Source: Lacrimispora sp. BS-2 (GTDB lineage Bacteria > Bacillota > Clostridia > Lachnospirales > Lachnospiraceae). Taken from it: DNA of 64,000 nucleotides. Location: assembly GCF_040207125.1 (NCBI RefSeq), contig NZ_CP157940.1, positions 2,790,001 through 2,854,000 on the forward strand, in the 5' to 3' direction. This document shows positions 36,724 through 46,197 of this stretch, one piece after another (the stretch's first letter is position 1; each line of letters begins with the position of its first letter). The notes under the pieces were generated by a model. The model did not search any database and was not told the DNA's origin. It saw only the letters and a program-made list of their open reading frames with translations. The position numbers were made by a program, and so were the translations under genes.

Positions 36724-37719
36724 ATGTTTCCAGATAAGATTTATTACGAACCAGAATCCCTTGAATATGAGTTGGGTAAGTGTCTAAAGGAAAAATACAG
36801 CACAATTCCATGGATTCCTATTAAGAGCCACAATAAAATAGACGAGCTGCGAACCCGCCCAAACAGTGATTTTCCGGCCATGAAGCACCATCTCATCATA
36901 GGAGTCCGCAAAACCCACAACTACGTTCCCAATCATAAAGTATCGGATTTTCTTGTACCTTATACCTCGTCCGGCTGCACCGCCATGTGCCACTACTGCT
37001 ATCTGGTGTGTAACTACAACAAATGCGCTTATTTGCGTTTGTTTGTAAACCGGGAGCAGATGCTGAAAAAAATCATGGACCACGGGGCCCGCTCTGAAAA
37101 AAATTATACCTATGAGATAGGAAGCAACAGTGATCTTGTTCTTGAAAATACCATAACCGGAAATCTGGCATGGACAATTGAAAATTTCAGTAAGAGCAAC
37201 TATGGATTTCTCACCTTCCCAACGAAATTCAATAAGGTAGAACCCCTTCTTGGCATCTGCCACGGTGGCCGTGTCATCATGCGGATGAGTGTCAATCCCC
37301 AGCCCATCATCACCCGGTTTGAACCGGGTACCTCCGGCTTAGATGCCAGAATTACCGCCTTAAACAGTATGTGTGACGCCGGATACCGGGTAGGACTTTT
37401 GATTGCTCCCATCATTATGACCGAAGACTGGAAAGATCTGTATTCTCAACTGATTGATACGCTCTCAGACCGGCTTTCCAAAAAGGTAAGGGAACAGGCA
37501 CCCATTGAAATCATTTTCATGACCTACAGCTATGTTCAAAACGCAATCAACACAGAGGCATTTCCTCAGGCAGAACGCCTTTATGACAAAGAACTCATGA
37601 CCGGGCGGGGAAGGGGAAAATACTGCTACCGTGATGATTTAAGAAGCAGCGGGGAACAGTTTTTAAGACAGCAAATCGAAGAAAAGCTAAGAGGGATGAC
37701 GATTTTATATGTAGTTTAA
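36724..37719 (+). CDS. splB: Spore photoproduct lyase
   Basis: The 331-residue radical SAM protein repairs the spore thymine dimer on germination. It has the SPL cluster motif CTAMCHYC (CxxxCxxC) near residue 92, then YLRLFVNREQM, a C-terminal barrel with TKFNKVEPLL, FEPGTSGLDARI and LIAPIIMTEDW, and the conserved C-terminal RGRGKYCYRDD segment. GGAGG lies before the ATG at 36724. In the segment aligned with the B. subtilis hydrogen-donor Cys141 (EVACTSD) it reads EIGSNSD, so that cysteine appears replaced. Base composition is core-like although the flanks are AT-rich. Confidence 0.93.
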   Translation: MFPDKIYYEPESLEYELGKCLKEKYSTIPWIPIKSHNKIDELRTRPNSDFPAMKHHLIIGVRKTHNYVPNHKVSDFLVPYTSSGCTAMCHYCYLVCNYNKCAYLRLFVNREQMLKKIMDHGARSEKNYTYEIGSNSDLVLENTITGNLAWTIENFSKSNYGFLTFPTKFNKVEPLLGICHGGRVIMRMSVNPQPIITRFEPGTSGLDARITALNSMCDAGYRVGLLIAPIIMTEDWKDLYSQLIDTLSDRLSKKVREQAPIEIIFMTYSYVQNAINTEAFPQAERLYDKELMTGRGRGKYCYRDDLRSSGEQFLRQQIEEKLRGMTILYVV

Positions 37720-37749
37720 AAAAACACCCGGCTGTTCTTTCTTCAGAAA

Positions 37750-37893
37750 TTATATTATAATGTGAAGAGTATCAACAGATATACCTATTTGTGAGGCGAG
37801 TTGTTCTTGTGTTGTAGACTCCGAATTATTCGTGGTCTTAAATCTATTGTTACCATGCTCAACTCGCCTATATAGGATTATAAGCATTTGCAT
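37750..37893 (-). pseudogene. Second ParB-like fragment
   Basis: A 47-codon frame reads LYRRVEHGNNRFKTTNNSES then TTQEQLASQIGISVDTL. This is the same ParB-type linker and helix-turn-helix start seen at 18708-18950. It has lost both ends. A 10-bp inverted repeat (AGGCGAGTTG/CAACTCGCCT, 37794-37869) spans it. Confidence 0.6.
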
Positions 37894-38307
37894 ATATATA
37901 CATAATTATTATATTCATATCCATTCTTTGTTTTATAATAACATTCGAACTCAATAATGAATTTTCCTTCAATATCATACATTTTTATTCACTATTAATT
38001 ATTCTTCCTAAAGCCTCAACAAATCCTTATAACCTAAGCATTTTTTCAATATTATATTATATTTTAATTGTATATATAATTATCGATTTATGCAAATATT
38101 AGTTCGGCAATGAGTTCGTGGCTTCATAGCATTTACAAGGCTTTGCAAATCATCTGACAATTCAAAATCGTCACTTATTCACTCTAAATCGCCCATAATA
38201 AACTCTCTTAAGTTATGGCACCATCAATATTTTTATTACAGCAACAGGACAAAAAGAAAAGCACCTCCTAAAGATTCCTCTCTGTCTGGTACTTTCTTAA
38301 TATTACA
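37894..38307. other. AT-rich stretch without genes
   Basis: No coding sequence was recognised. The composition is strongly AT-rich. Confidence 0.45.
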
Positions 38308-38457
38308 TTAATTAATAAAATCTTCTGGATCAATTTCTAGTCTGTCAAATAACTCTGTCCATTCATTGTCCGAAAGTTGAAAATCCATATCTCCGTTGTC
38401 ACTACCCTCCATGCAGCCTATCGCACATGAACGAGCAGTCATGTACATATCCAACAT
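38308..38457 (-). CDS. Doubtful small acidic frame
   Basis: The 49-residue frame starts MLDMYMTARSCAIGCMEGSD and ends EIDPEDFIN. It overlaps the end of the gp10-like fragment in another frame and has no clear ribosome site. The C-terminal half looks protein-like, so it may be a remnant joined to unrelated upstream DNA. Confidence 0.3.
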   Translation of the reverse strand: MLDMYMTARSCAIGCMEGSDNGDMDFQLSDNEWTELFDRLEIDPEDFIN

Positions 38458-38681
38458 TTACATAAACTCATTATTGATCCATTGCTTGGCTCGACCTTAA
38501 CTGATGAACGCAAAAAATCATATTGCCTTCGGTAGTATTTTGGATTATAATCATTGTAATACTCTTGTAGAAAATAATTCAATGTCTGATCGACTCTTTC
38601 TGTCATCACATCAACCATACCTAACATAGTAGGTTTTAAAGCAGCAGCCAATTCATTCATATCACTTACTCTCTTTGCCAT
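38439..38681 (-). pseudogene. HK97 gp10-like phage protein, truncated
   Basis: The frame begins MAKRVSDMNELAAALKPTML and continues to YYRRQYDFLRSSVKVEPSNG, the N-terminal half of small phage head-tail proteins of the HK97 gp10 type. After residue 68 it runs into unrelated sequence and stops at 80, whereas the family is usually well over 100 residues. GGAAGGAA lies before the ATG. Confidence 0.6.
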
Positions 38682-38689
38682 AATTCTTT

Positions 38690-39019
38690 GTTCCTTCCTT
38701 TTCCGTTTTTTACATCAAATGAAACCCTTGTTTCAAGATACACCTTTACAATGCCTCTAGAACGCGCTGGAATCGTCGTATTGACATTTGAAGCTAGGTA
38801 TGGGGAAACTGTTTGCGTTTACAGTTTAAGACACTAAAATAAGCCCACATACTCCTATTTCTACAAGCATATGGACTTATTCAGATGTCAAATATGTTAA
38901 TGGGGCAATAATGGGTCAGATTGATTATTGCCTATGTCTAATCGTTGATTTTACGTTTCCAACCATTTTTCTGTCTCTTACTGTATTTATTTGAAAGCGT
39001 AATCGCCACAGTTGTCCAA
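38690..39019. other. Gene-free stretch with a hairpin
   Basis: AATAAGCCCACAT and ATATGGACTTATT (about 38838-38881) form an imperfect stem. No gene was seen. Confidence 0.4.
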
Positions 39020-39268
39020 TTACCAATTTATCAGCTCCTGAAGTCTCTTCATATCTCTATGCTCAAATCCCAGCTCTTTTAATGCCTTAAAGATACCTTC
39101 TGCGCATCCCCAATGCCTGTCTGATTTTCTCTGATTCCTTTCACATCTGTACATATCATCACTTTTAAAATATTGCCTTACAATTTCAAATTCTTTTCTT
39201 GACTGTTCTGCTATTCTGATAGCCTCGTATAGCAAATTCTCACATATAGAAGTTTCATGTTGTGTCAT
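39020..39268 (-). CDS. Small hypothetical protein
   Basis: The 82-residue charged, helical protein begins TQHETSICENLLYEAIRIAE and ends RDMKRLQELINW. AGGAGG lies before the ATG at 39268; a frame extension to 39313 is less likely. No family was recognised. It lies at the right edge of the AT-rich zone and is oriented opposite to the DUF5688 gene. Confidence 0.6.
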   Translation of the reverse strand: MTQHETSICENLLYEAIRIAEQSRKEFEIVRQYFKSDDMYRCERNQRKSDRHWGCAEGIFKALKELGFEHRDMKRLQELINW

Positions 39269-39477
39269 AGTGCATCCTCCTTGTGCTAAACTATAATATA
39301 ACTTTAATAGCATAGGTACTGGTAATAATTTCCAGTTTCAGCACAAGACTTGCTTTTCAGTTACTTAAAATGACCCTGTTCAGTGGAAAAAATAATATTA
39401 TCTTTTACCGTCATTTCTATTATTACTGTAATTCTGCAACAAGCAGTTTACATAAATAAAACTAAGGAGGTATACAT

Positions 39478-40443
39478 ATGGTATACGAAACATTTCTGGA
39501 AACTGTCAAACAATCCATGAAAGAAAAGCTGGGGCCGGAATTCACCTTATTGATCCAACCCATCACCAAGAACAACGGGCTTATCCTTCATGGGCTTTGC
39601 ATTGGGAAAGCGGACGAACGGGCAGCCCCCACCATCTATTTAAACCATTTCTATGAGTCATACCAAAAGGGCAGACCTTTTAATGCCATCCTGGATGACA
39701 TCATGGTTCTTTACCAAAACTGCCCTCTGCCGGATGCCCTTCCCATTGAAGAATTCCTGTCACAGGAACAGATCATGGAAAAAGTTATCTTCCGCCTTAT
39801 CAATGAGCCAGCCAACCGGGAACTGCTAAAAGAAGTCCCGCATATTACCTATCCGGAGCTGGAGCTTTCCATTATATTCTACATTTCCTTTCAAAAAGAC
39901 GAAGACAGTCTCATTACCGCCCTCATCCACAACCGCCATCTAAAAGCCTGGAACCGGTCTGAAGAAGACATATACCTGGCTGCCAAATCAAATACTCCCC
40001 GTCTTTTTCCCGCCCGCATCCGTTCTCTTCCCGAAGCCATAAAAGATATTATAGAAAGGTCGACCGAGCACGAAATAAACGAAGATGCCATAGAAGAGCT
40101 CTTTGATGCTTCTCCCCTGTCTCCTTCCATGTACGTGTTGTCCAATTCCTCTGGAATAAGCGGGGCCGGCTGCCTGCTTTATGAAGGCATATTAAAAGAC
40201 TTCGCATCATGCAGCGGCAGCGATTTGATCATACTGCCATCCAGCATTCACGAAGTCCTCATCATTCCATATAATGAAACTATTTCTTTTGACGAATTAG
40301 CAGAAACCGTTTTCTCCATTAACCAGGAAGAAGTACCGGAAGAAGACCGTCTGTCCAATCACATCTATTTCTATTCCAGAAGCAGCCATAAGCTGACCAT
40401 TGCATTCACTTCTTCTGCCCCAGTCGGAACAAAGAATCCATGA
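39478..40443 (+). CDS. DUF5688 family protein
   Basis: The 321-residue soluble protein shows features of the DUF5688 family of Lachnospiraceae: the N-terminal YETFLETVKQSMKEKLGP, APTIYLNHFYESYQKG, the FRLIN segment, and the later LPSSIHEVLIIP and FYSRSSHKL. The function of the family is not known. AGGAGG precedes the ATG. It marks the return to core-like base composition. Its last 38 bases overlap the convergent ThrE-type gene. Confidence 0.8.
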   Translation: MVYETFLETVKQSMKEKLGPEFTLLIQPITKNNGLILHGLCIGKADERAAPTIYLNHFYESYQKGRPFNAILDDIMVLYQNCPLPDALPIEEFLSQEQIMEKVIFRLINEPANRELLKEVPHITYPELELSIIFYISFQKDEDSLITALIHNRHLKAWNRSEEDIYLAAKSNTPRLFPARIRSLPEAIKDIIERSTEHEINEDAIEELFDASPLSPSMYVLSNSSGISGAGCLLYEGILKDFASCSGSDLIILPSSIHEVLIIPYNETISFDELAETVFSINQEEVPEEDRLSNHIYFYSRSSHKLTIAFTSSAPVGTKNP

Positions 40444-40846
40444 TAAAAATAGCCATTGCTATGGCACCCGAAATCTGAAGCGTTTCCACCAGATAATGGC
40501 TGGAAAGCTGCGGGTTATTTGCAATCACATATGATACGCTCCGGTAAATGGACGCTCCTGGAACCGACGGCAGGATTCCTGCCACCAGAAACACCGTGAC
40601 CGGAGCTTTAAAAATCCGCGCAAAGATGTGGCTGGATAAAGCCACCAGCAGACTGGATAAAAAGGCCGCAGCAATGACAGACCCGGCTGCGGCATGCACC
40701 AAAAGATAGACAAGCCAACTGGCCGCGCCGATTCCTCCCGCTAAAACCACATGCTTCTTTGGAAGCTCCAAAACCAGAGAAAAGCTGATTACAGCCAGAA
40801 AAGCCCCAATCGTCTGTACTACCATGAAAGCCCTCCTGTCAGCCAC
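40406..40846 (-). CDS. Threonine/serine exporter, small (ThrE_2-type) subunit
   Basis: The 146-residue membrane protein has four to five helices and is of the PF12821 type, the C-terminal half of ThrE when the two halves are separate (FLVAGILPSVPGASIYRSVS). It overlaps the larger subunit gene by 28 bases. A second ATG seven codons in (40825) is possible. It exports threonine or serine in characterised relatives. Confidence 0.85.
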   Translation of the reverse strand: MADRRAFMVVQTIGAFLAVISFSLVLELPKKHVVLAGGIGAASWLVYLLVHAAAGSVIAAAFLSSLLVALSSHIFARIFKAPVTVFLVAGILPSVPGASIYRSVSYVIANNPQLSSHYLVETLQISGAIAMAIFIMDSLFRLGQKK

Positions 40847-41595
40847 TGAAATAAGCCCATACCTGCTCCCACCCCTGCTGCCACTGCAAGAGCGATCACT
40901 ACCGCCTCCATGATCCTGGCTGTTCCCGATGCATAGTCCCCATTTAAGGTATCCCTAATGGCCGTTGTAAATATAACACCGGGAACCAGAGGCATGATTG
41001 CACCGATGATGATAATGTCACTTTTGATTCCAGGCATGAACCACCGTTCCATAAAAAGGGTGGTAATTGCAATTAAGAACGCGCAGACTCCGTTGGCGCA
41101 GAAGTCATTGAGCCTGATCCTTACGGAAACCTCCATGGCTGCTGCTAAGGAAAAACCGGTCACAGCCGCCGCCAGGCAATCCTTTGCTCCTCCACCTAAA
41201 AGGAGAGTAAAAAATACTGCCACACCCATAACTCCGACATCCTTTAGTCTCCTGCCGTACTGAACCGAATTCTGAATCTCCTTCAGCCTGCCATAAGCTT
41301 CCTCCACGGTCATGCGGTCCTCACACAGCATTCTGGAAACGTCATTGACCAGATATACCCTGTTTAAGTTAGTGGATCTTATAGTAACCCTTCTGGCTAC
41401 GGTTATCGCCTCAATGGCAGGATCGTTAAGGGACGCAAAGATCCCTGTAGAAAAAACAATGGCTTCCGCAGAATCCCTGCCCGCCTTTCGTAAAATGTGG
41501 TCAATGGTATTCTCCACCCGGTAAATTTCCGCTCCGCTCACCAGCATAATCTCACCAGCCAGAACCGCAGTTTCCACAAGCAGCTTATCATTCAT
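40819..41595 (-). CDS. Threonine/serine exporter, large (ThrE/DUF1212) subunit
   Basis: The 258-residue protein begins with a cytoplasmic domain of about 110 residues (AGEIMLVSGAEIYRVENTID), followed by five helices including GAIMPLVPGVIFTTAIRDTL. This is PF06738, the N-terminal half of ThrE. GAGG lies before the ATG. It is 26 bases downstream of feoB in the same orientation, perhaps by read-through. Confidence 0.87.
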   Translation of the reverse strand: MNDKLLVETAVLAGEIMLVSGAEIYRVENTIDHILRKAGRDSAEAIVFSTGIFASLNDPAIEAITVARRVTIRSTNLNRVYLVNDVSRMLCEDRMTVEEAYGRLKEIQNSVQYGRRLKDVGVMGVAVFFTLLLGGGAKDCLAAAVTGFSLAAAMEVSVRIRLNDFCANGVCAFLIAITTLFMERWFMPGIKSDIIIIGAIMPLVPGVIFTTAIRDTLNGDYASGTARIMEAVVIALAVAAGVGAGMGLFQWLTGGLSW

Positions 41596-41621
41596 AGGCT
41601 TATTCCTCTAAAATATTAAGT

Positions 41622-43619
41622 TTAAAAAATTAAACTTCCAATCTGAAATACCAGTACAGAAGCGGTCCAGGCCACTGCCAGCTGGAAAAACACCATACCA
41701 AGGGTCCATCTCATAGAACCCGTTTCTTTTTTAATCGTTGCCACAGCCGCAATACAGGGGGAATACAGGAGGCAGAAAATCATAAGAGCATAAGCGTTCA
41801 CTCCGCCAAAACCAAAACCCCCAAGAATTGAAGACAGCTTTCCCATTCCTGCTGCGGAATTTATATTGTTGATTCCAAACAGGACCGAAAAACTGGAAAC
41901 CACCACTTCCTTTGCAGAAAGCCCGGAAATAAGAGCCACTGCAATTCTCCAGTCTCCAAGGCCGGCAGGGCTGAGTACAGGAACTAAAACCCGTCCGATG
42001 GCGGCCGCAAAGCTTTCTGACACATCTGCCACAAATCCCGACGGCCCGGTGTTTAAAACAAACCAAAGCACAATGGTGGCAAGGAAAATAGTGGTTCCCG
42101 CCTTACTCAGATAATCCTTTACTTTGTCCCATACATAAATCGCTACCGTCCTCCCGTTTGGAGTCTTATATTCGGGAAGCTCAATAAGAAGGGTATCCTC
42201 TTCCTCTGCCTTATGCCTTAAGTGAGTCACATAAGCAATGGTAATAGCCACCATTAATCCGATGAGGTACAGGGAATAAGCTACGATCAAAGCATGTTCC
42301 GGAAAGAACATCTGGGAAAACAGCACGTAAATAGGGAGTCTGGCTGAGCAGGACATAAAAGGCGTAATTAAAATAGTTCTCTTCCTGTCCTTTTCGCTGG
42401 GAAGGGACCTGGCAGCCATAATTGCCGGAACCGTACAGCCAAACCCCAGAAGCATGGGAAGAAAAGCCTTTCCAGAAAGTCCTACCCGCCCCATGATCTC
42501 ATTCATAACATAGGCAACCCTTGCCATATATCCGCTGTCTTCCAGAAAAGCCAGCGCAAGGAACAAGATAAAGATATTGGGCAGGAATGTGAGGATCCCT
42601 CCTACTCCGGCTATAATTCCGTCTACCACCAGGGAAGTGATCCAGGCAGAGGCATGGATGCCTTCCATAAACTGATTCATATAGGCAGAAAGCAAGCTTA
42701 AGGCGACTTCAAAATATCCCTTTAAAAAATCACCCACAGTAAAAGTCAAAAAGAACACCAATGCCATGATACCCAGGAAAAACGGCAGTCCCAAAATGGG
42801 ATGGGTCAGATATTCATCGATCTTATCTGTAAATACTGCCTTTTGTTCTTTATTCACCAGGCATTCATGGATGATGCTTTCTATATAATCGTATTTCTGA
42901 TTTATGATTTCCTTCTCATAATTATGGTCTATAATATTGCTTAAATCAAGGGGGGGATCCTCCCATACCTCTTCATCATATTCCAGGAACTTGATGGCAT
43001 GCCATCTTAGATTGTCCATGCTTCCGTAATGGGCCTTTAACACGGTTTCTATCTTGGAAATTTTATTCTCGATTTTAGGTGTATAATTTACGACCACACC
43101 TTGAGGGCCTTCTTCATAATGATGAACTACCGCATGAAGCAGCACATCAAGCCCGGTCCGTTTTCTTGCGGAAACAGGAACCACAGGAATGGATCCAAGC
43201 ATCTCAGGAAGACGGTGCAAGTCAATTTCCATTCCCCTGTCCTCAACAATGTCCATCATGTTAAGGGCTAAAATGACCGGTTTTTTTAGTTCCAGAAGCT
43301 GAAGGGTTAAATAAAGATTCCGTTCCAGGGATGAAGCGTCTACCACATTAATGATCACATCCACTTCTCCGCTTTCCAGGCATTTCCTGGTTACCTTTTC
43401 TTCCAGGGTATAACAGGTCAGGCTGTAAATCCCCGGCGTGTCGATTACCCGGATGGGACGTCCCTTATAGCTGGTTTCTCCTTCCACTCTCTCCACGGTA
43501 ACACCAGGCCAGTTGGCCACCTTAAGCTTTGCTCCTGTAAAAGCATTGAATAAGGTTGTTTTTCCGCAGTTTGGGTTTCCCACAAACCCGACACGGATCG
43601 TTCCTTTTTCCTCACTCAT
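41622..43619 (-). CDS. feoB: Ferrous iron transporter FeoB
   Basis: The 665-residue protein has a cytoplasmic GTPase domain with G1 GNPNCGKTT near residue 14, G3 DTPG, G4 NMMD and a helical linker. A polytopic membrane domain starts near residue 285, with two gate motifs (LLGFGCTVPAIMAAR and the later GLSAKEVVVSS). It imports Fe(II). The frame is open to 43667. ATG 43619 with GGAGG fits the family and overlaps the feoA stop by 8 bases. Confidence 0.96.
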   Translation of the reverse strand: MSEEKGTIRVGFVGNPNCGKTTLFNAFTGAKLKVANWPGVTVERVEGETSYKGRPIRVIDTPGIYSLTCYTLEEKVTRKCLESGEVDVIINVVDASSLERNLYLTLQLLELKKPVILALNMMDIVEDRGMEIDLHRLPEMLGSIPVVPVSARKRTGLDVLLHAVVHHYEEGPQGVVVNYTPKIENKISKIETVLKAHYGSMDNLRWHAIKFLEYDEEVWEDPPLDLSNIIDHNYEKEIINQKYDYIESIIHECLVNKEQKAVFTDKIDEYLTHPILGLPFFLGIMALVFFLTFTVGDFLKGYFEVALSLLSAYMNQFMEGIHASAWITSLVVDGIIAGVGGILTFLPNIFILFLALAFLEDSGYMARVAYVMNEIMGRVGLSGKAFLPMLLGFGCTVPAIMAARSLPSEKDRKRTILITPFMSCSARLPIYVLFSQMFFPEHALIVAYSLYLIGLMVAITIAYVTHLRHKAEEEDTLLIELPEYKTPNGRTVAIYVWDKVKDYLSKAGTTIFLATIVLWFVLNTGPSGFVADVSESFAAAIGRVLVPVLSPAGLGDWRIAVALISGLSAKEVVVSSFSVLFGINNINSAAGMGKLSSILGGFGFGGVNAYALMIFCLLYSPCIAAVATIKKETGSMRWTLGMVFFQLAVAWTASVLVFQIGSLIF

Positions 43620-43845
43620 GGTCCACAGCCTCCCTGATTTCAATTCCTTCCGATATCCTTCTCCCAAGAGCGAGACGGGTGCCCCTTACCTTGATAATCA
43701 CAGTGCCGCTTCCCTTCTTATTCATCAGGGTAACTGGCGTCAGTTCATTAACTCCAAGGGCTTCTAACCGCCTGGTGATGGTATCTTTTACCATCACGCT
43801 GTAAACGATGTAGGTTTTTCCGATTTCTCCTTCATGTAGCTTCAT
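43612..43845 (-). CDS. feoA: Ferrous iron transport protein FeoA
   Basis: The 77-residue SH3-like protein (RLEALGVNELTPVTLMNKKG then RGTRLALGRRISEGIEI) is a typical FeoA, a small partner that supports FeoB. AGGAG precedes the ATG. The upstream promoter overlaps a possible iron-responsive operator. Confidence 0.93.
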   Translation of the reverse strand: MKLHEGEIGKTYIVYSVMVKDTITRRLEALGVNELTPVTLMNKKGSGTVIIKVRGTRLALGRRISEGIEIREAVDHE

Positions 43846-43919
43846 AATAATCTCCTCTGGATGCAGCCATTTTATGCTAATGGCGTTCCAAAGCTCCTGC
43901 CTTAGATGCGTCCATTGAG

Positions 43920-43948
43920 ATTTTACTCTTATTGAGAATCACTGTCAA
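43920..43948 (-). promoter_or_regulatory. feoAB promoter with possible iron-repressor site
   Basis: On the minus strand TTGACA and TAAAAT are 17 bases apart. The spacer reads GTGATTCTCAATAAGAG, which partly resembles a Fur-type box (TGATAAT-N-ATTATCA). The promoter is strong; the operator assignment is tentative. Confidence 0.55.
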
Positions 43949-43985
43949 TACCATTCACCCGTTCCGGGCAACAATTTTTAGTCCT

Positions 43986-45971
43986 TTAATCATCCATATC
44001 CTGAAGCATCTTTTTTACCTGGACCATCCGGTCACGCAGCTTTGCCGCCTCCTCAAAATTAAGCTCTGCCGCTGCCTGGTGCATCTTCTTTGTAAGCTCT
44101 TTGGCAAGCTTTTCCAGTTCCTTTGCATCCATGGATTCAGGATCCTTCTTAAAGTCCTTCTCCCCTTCAATGGCTGCCTTTGAGATGGCAATGAGGTCAC
44201 GGACCGATTTCTTGATGGTAGTAGGAGTGATCCCGTGTTCTTCGTTATAGCGCTGCTGAATGGCTCTCCTTCGGTTAGTCTCCTCAATCGCCACGCGCAT
44301 GGAATCAGTCACCCGATCCGCATACATGATTACATGACCATCAGAGTTTCTGGCCGCCCTTCCAATGGTCTGGATCAGGGATGTCTCCGAGCGGAGAAAT
44401 CCTTCCTTATCTGCATCCAGAATAGCCACCAGGGTGATCTCCGGAATATCAAGGCCCTCCCGCAGCAGGTTGATTCCCACCAGCACATCAAAGACATCCA
44501 GACGCATATCCCGGATAATTTCGGAACGCTCCAGGGTATCGATATCGGAGTGGAGGTATTTTACCCGGATTCCTACCTCTCTCATATAATCGGTCAGATC
44601 CTCGGCCATCCGCTTGGTCAGGGTGGTGATCAGAATCTTGTTTTTCTTTGCCACTTCCTTATTTACCTCGGAAACCAGATCATCGATCTGTCCTTCCACC
44701 GGTCTGACATCAATTTCAGGATCAAGAAGCCCTGTAGGCCGGATGATCTGCTCCACCCTTAAAAGCTCATGCTCTGCCTCATAAACAGAGGGCGTAGCAG
44801 AAACGAACATCATCTGATTGATCTTGGATTCAAACTCCTCAAAATTCAGGGGCCGGTTGTCAAGGGCTGACGGAAGGCGGAAGCCAAAATTCACAAGTGT
44901 TGTCTTTCTGGAACGGTCTCCTGCAAACATTCCCCGCACCTGAGGCAGGGTGATGTGGGATTCATCCACCATGATAAGAAAATCATCGGGGAAATAATCG
45001 ATCAGGGTGCAGGGAGGCTCTCCCGGCTTGCTTCCGACCAAATGCCTGGAATAGTTTTCGATACCGGAACAAAAGCCGGTTTCCTTCATCATCTCCACAT
45101 CAAAATTCGTCCGTTCCGAAATCCTCTGAGCCTCTAACAGCTTGTCCTCGCTCTTAAAATAGGCCACCTGCTCCTTTAATTCATCCAGAATGGTCTGTGC
45201 TGCACGCTCCATCTTCTCTCTGGACACAACGTAATGGGAAGCAGGAAATATTGCCACATGTCCCAGATCCGCCCGGATCTCCCCTGTCAGGGTATCTATC
45301 TCCGTAATACGTTCCACTTCATCTCCAAAAAACTCGATCCGGTAAGCCTCGCTGCCGGAATAGGCCGGGAATATCTCTACCACATCGCCTCTTACCCGGA
45401 AGGTCCCCCGTCTGAAATCCATATCATTCCGGTCATACTGGATATCAATCAGCTTATGGACCACCTCATCCCGGTCCTTTATCATGCCAGGCCTTAAAGA
45501 AATAACCATTTCCTTATAATCAATGGGGCTTCCCAGGCCATAAATACAGGAAACCGATGCCACGATGATCACATCGCTCCGCTCCGAAAGGGCAGCCGTA
45601 GCCGAATGCCTGAGCTTATCAATCTCATCATTAATCGCCGAATCCTTCTCAATATAGGTATCCGTAGAAGGCACATAAGCCTCCGGCTGGTAATAATCAT
45701 AATAGGAAACAAAATACTCCACCGCATTTTCAGGAAAAAACTCCTTGAACTCGCCGTAAAGCTGGGCTGCAAGGGTCTTATTATGAGCGATGATGAGAGT
45801 CGGTCTTTGCAGCTTCTGGATTACATTTGCCATGGTAAAGGTCTTTCCAGAACCGGTAACTCCCAGCAAAGTCTGGAATTGATTGCCCTCTTTGAATCCT
45901 TTCACAAGCTGGTCAATGGCCTCAGGCTGGTCACCGGTAGGGGCATATTCTGAATGTAATATAAAGTCCAT
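43986..45971 (-). CDS. uvrB: Excinuclease ABC subunit B
   Basis: The 661-residue protein is full length. It has Walker [11 protein letters not shown] near residue 38, the beta-hairpin [12 protein letters not shown] near 92, DESH near 336, helicase motif [11 protein letters not shown] and the C-terminal UVR domain ([17 protein letters not shown]). It verifies damage and loads UvrC in nucleotide excision repair. GGAGG precedes the ATG. uvrA is not adjacent in the window. Confidence 0.97.
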   Translation of the reverse strand: MDFILHSEYAPTGDQPEAIDQLVKGFKEGNQFQTLLGVTGSGKTFTMANVIQKLQRPTLIIAHNKTLAAQLYGEFKEFFPENAVEYFVSYYDYYQPEAYVPSTDTYIEKDSAINDEIDKLRHSATAALSERSDVIIVASVSCIYGLGSPIDYKEMVISLRPGMIKDRDEVVHKLIDIQYDRNDMDFRRGTFRVRGDVVEIFPAYSGSEAYRIEFFGDEVERITEIDTLTGEIRADLGHVAIFPASHYVVSREKMERAAQTILDELKEQVAYFKSEDKLLEAQRISERTNFDVEMMKETGFCSGIENYSRHLVGSKPGEPPCTLIDYFPDDFLIMVDESHITLPQVRGMFAGDRSRKTTLVNFGFRLPSALDNRPLNFEEFESKINQMMFVSATPSVYEAEHELLRVEQIIRPTGLLDPEIDVRPVEGQIDDLVSEVNKEVAKKNKILITTLTKRMAEDLTDYMREVGIRVKYLHSDIDTLERSEIIRDMRLDVFDVLVGINLLREGLDIPEITLVAILDADKEGFLRSETSLIQTIGRAARNSDGHVIMYADRVTDSMRVAIEETNRRRAIQQRYNEEHGITPTTIKKSVRDLIAISKAAIEGEKDFKKDPESMDAKELEKLAKELTKKMHQAAAELNFEEAAKLRDRMVQVKKMLQDMDD

Positions 45972-46133
45972 GATTATTTCACCTCCAAATCCTTTTTTGC
46001 GGACGGACGCCAGATGGACAACGCATATCCACCTGGCGGCTGCCTATGCAAAAATAACAATGTCTGTCACTGCCAATTATACCATATGGCTCAAAGAAAG
46101 TATAGCCAAACAAGGAACATCTGTTCTTTTGTA

Positions 46134-46162
46134 TTGAAATTCTTCTCCTTTTAGTATATCAT
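46134..46162 (+). promoter_or_regulatory. Promoter of the threonine aldolase gene
   Basis: TTGAAA and TATCAT are 17 bases apart, 36 bases before the ATG at 46198, divergent from uvrB. Confidence 0.45.
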
Positions 46163-46197
46163 ACATCCTATACTACGAAACAGCAGGAGGATAATTA

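Noticed and set aside
37794..37869. 10-bp inverted repeat AGGCGAGTTG / CAACTCGCCT
   Set aside because: The arms are 56 bases apart and lie in the ParB-like relic; there is no T-run, so neither a terminator nor an operator is well supported.
14470..39470. Second copy of the tRNA-Arg 3' end marking the island's right end
   Set aside because: Only 7-8 base partial matches were found by eye (for example near 34141 and 38881), too short to call an attachment site.
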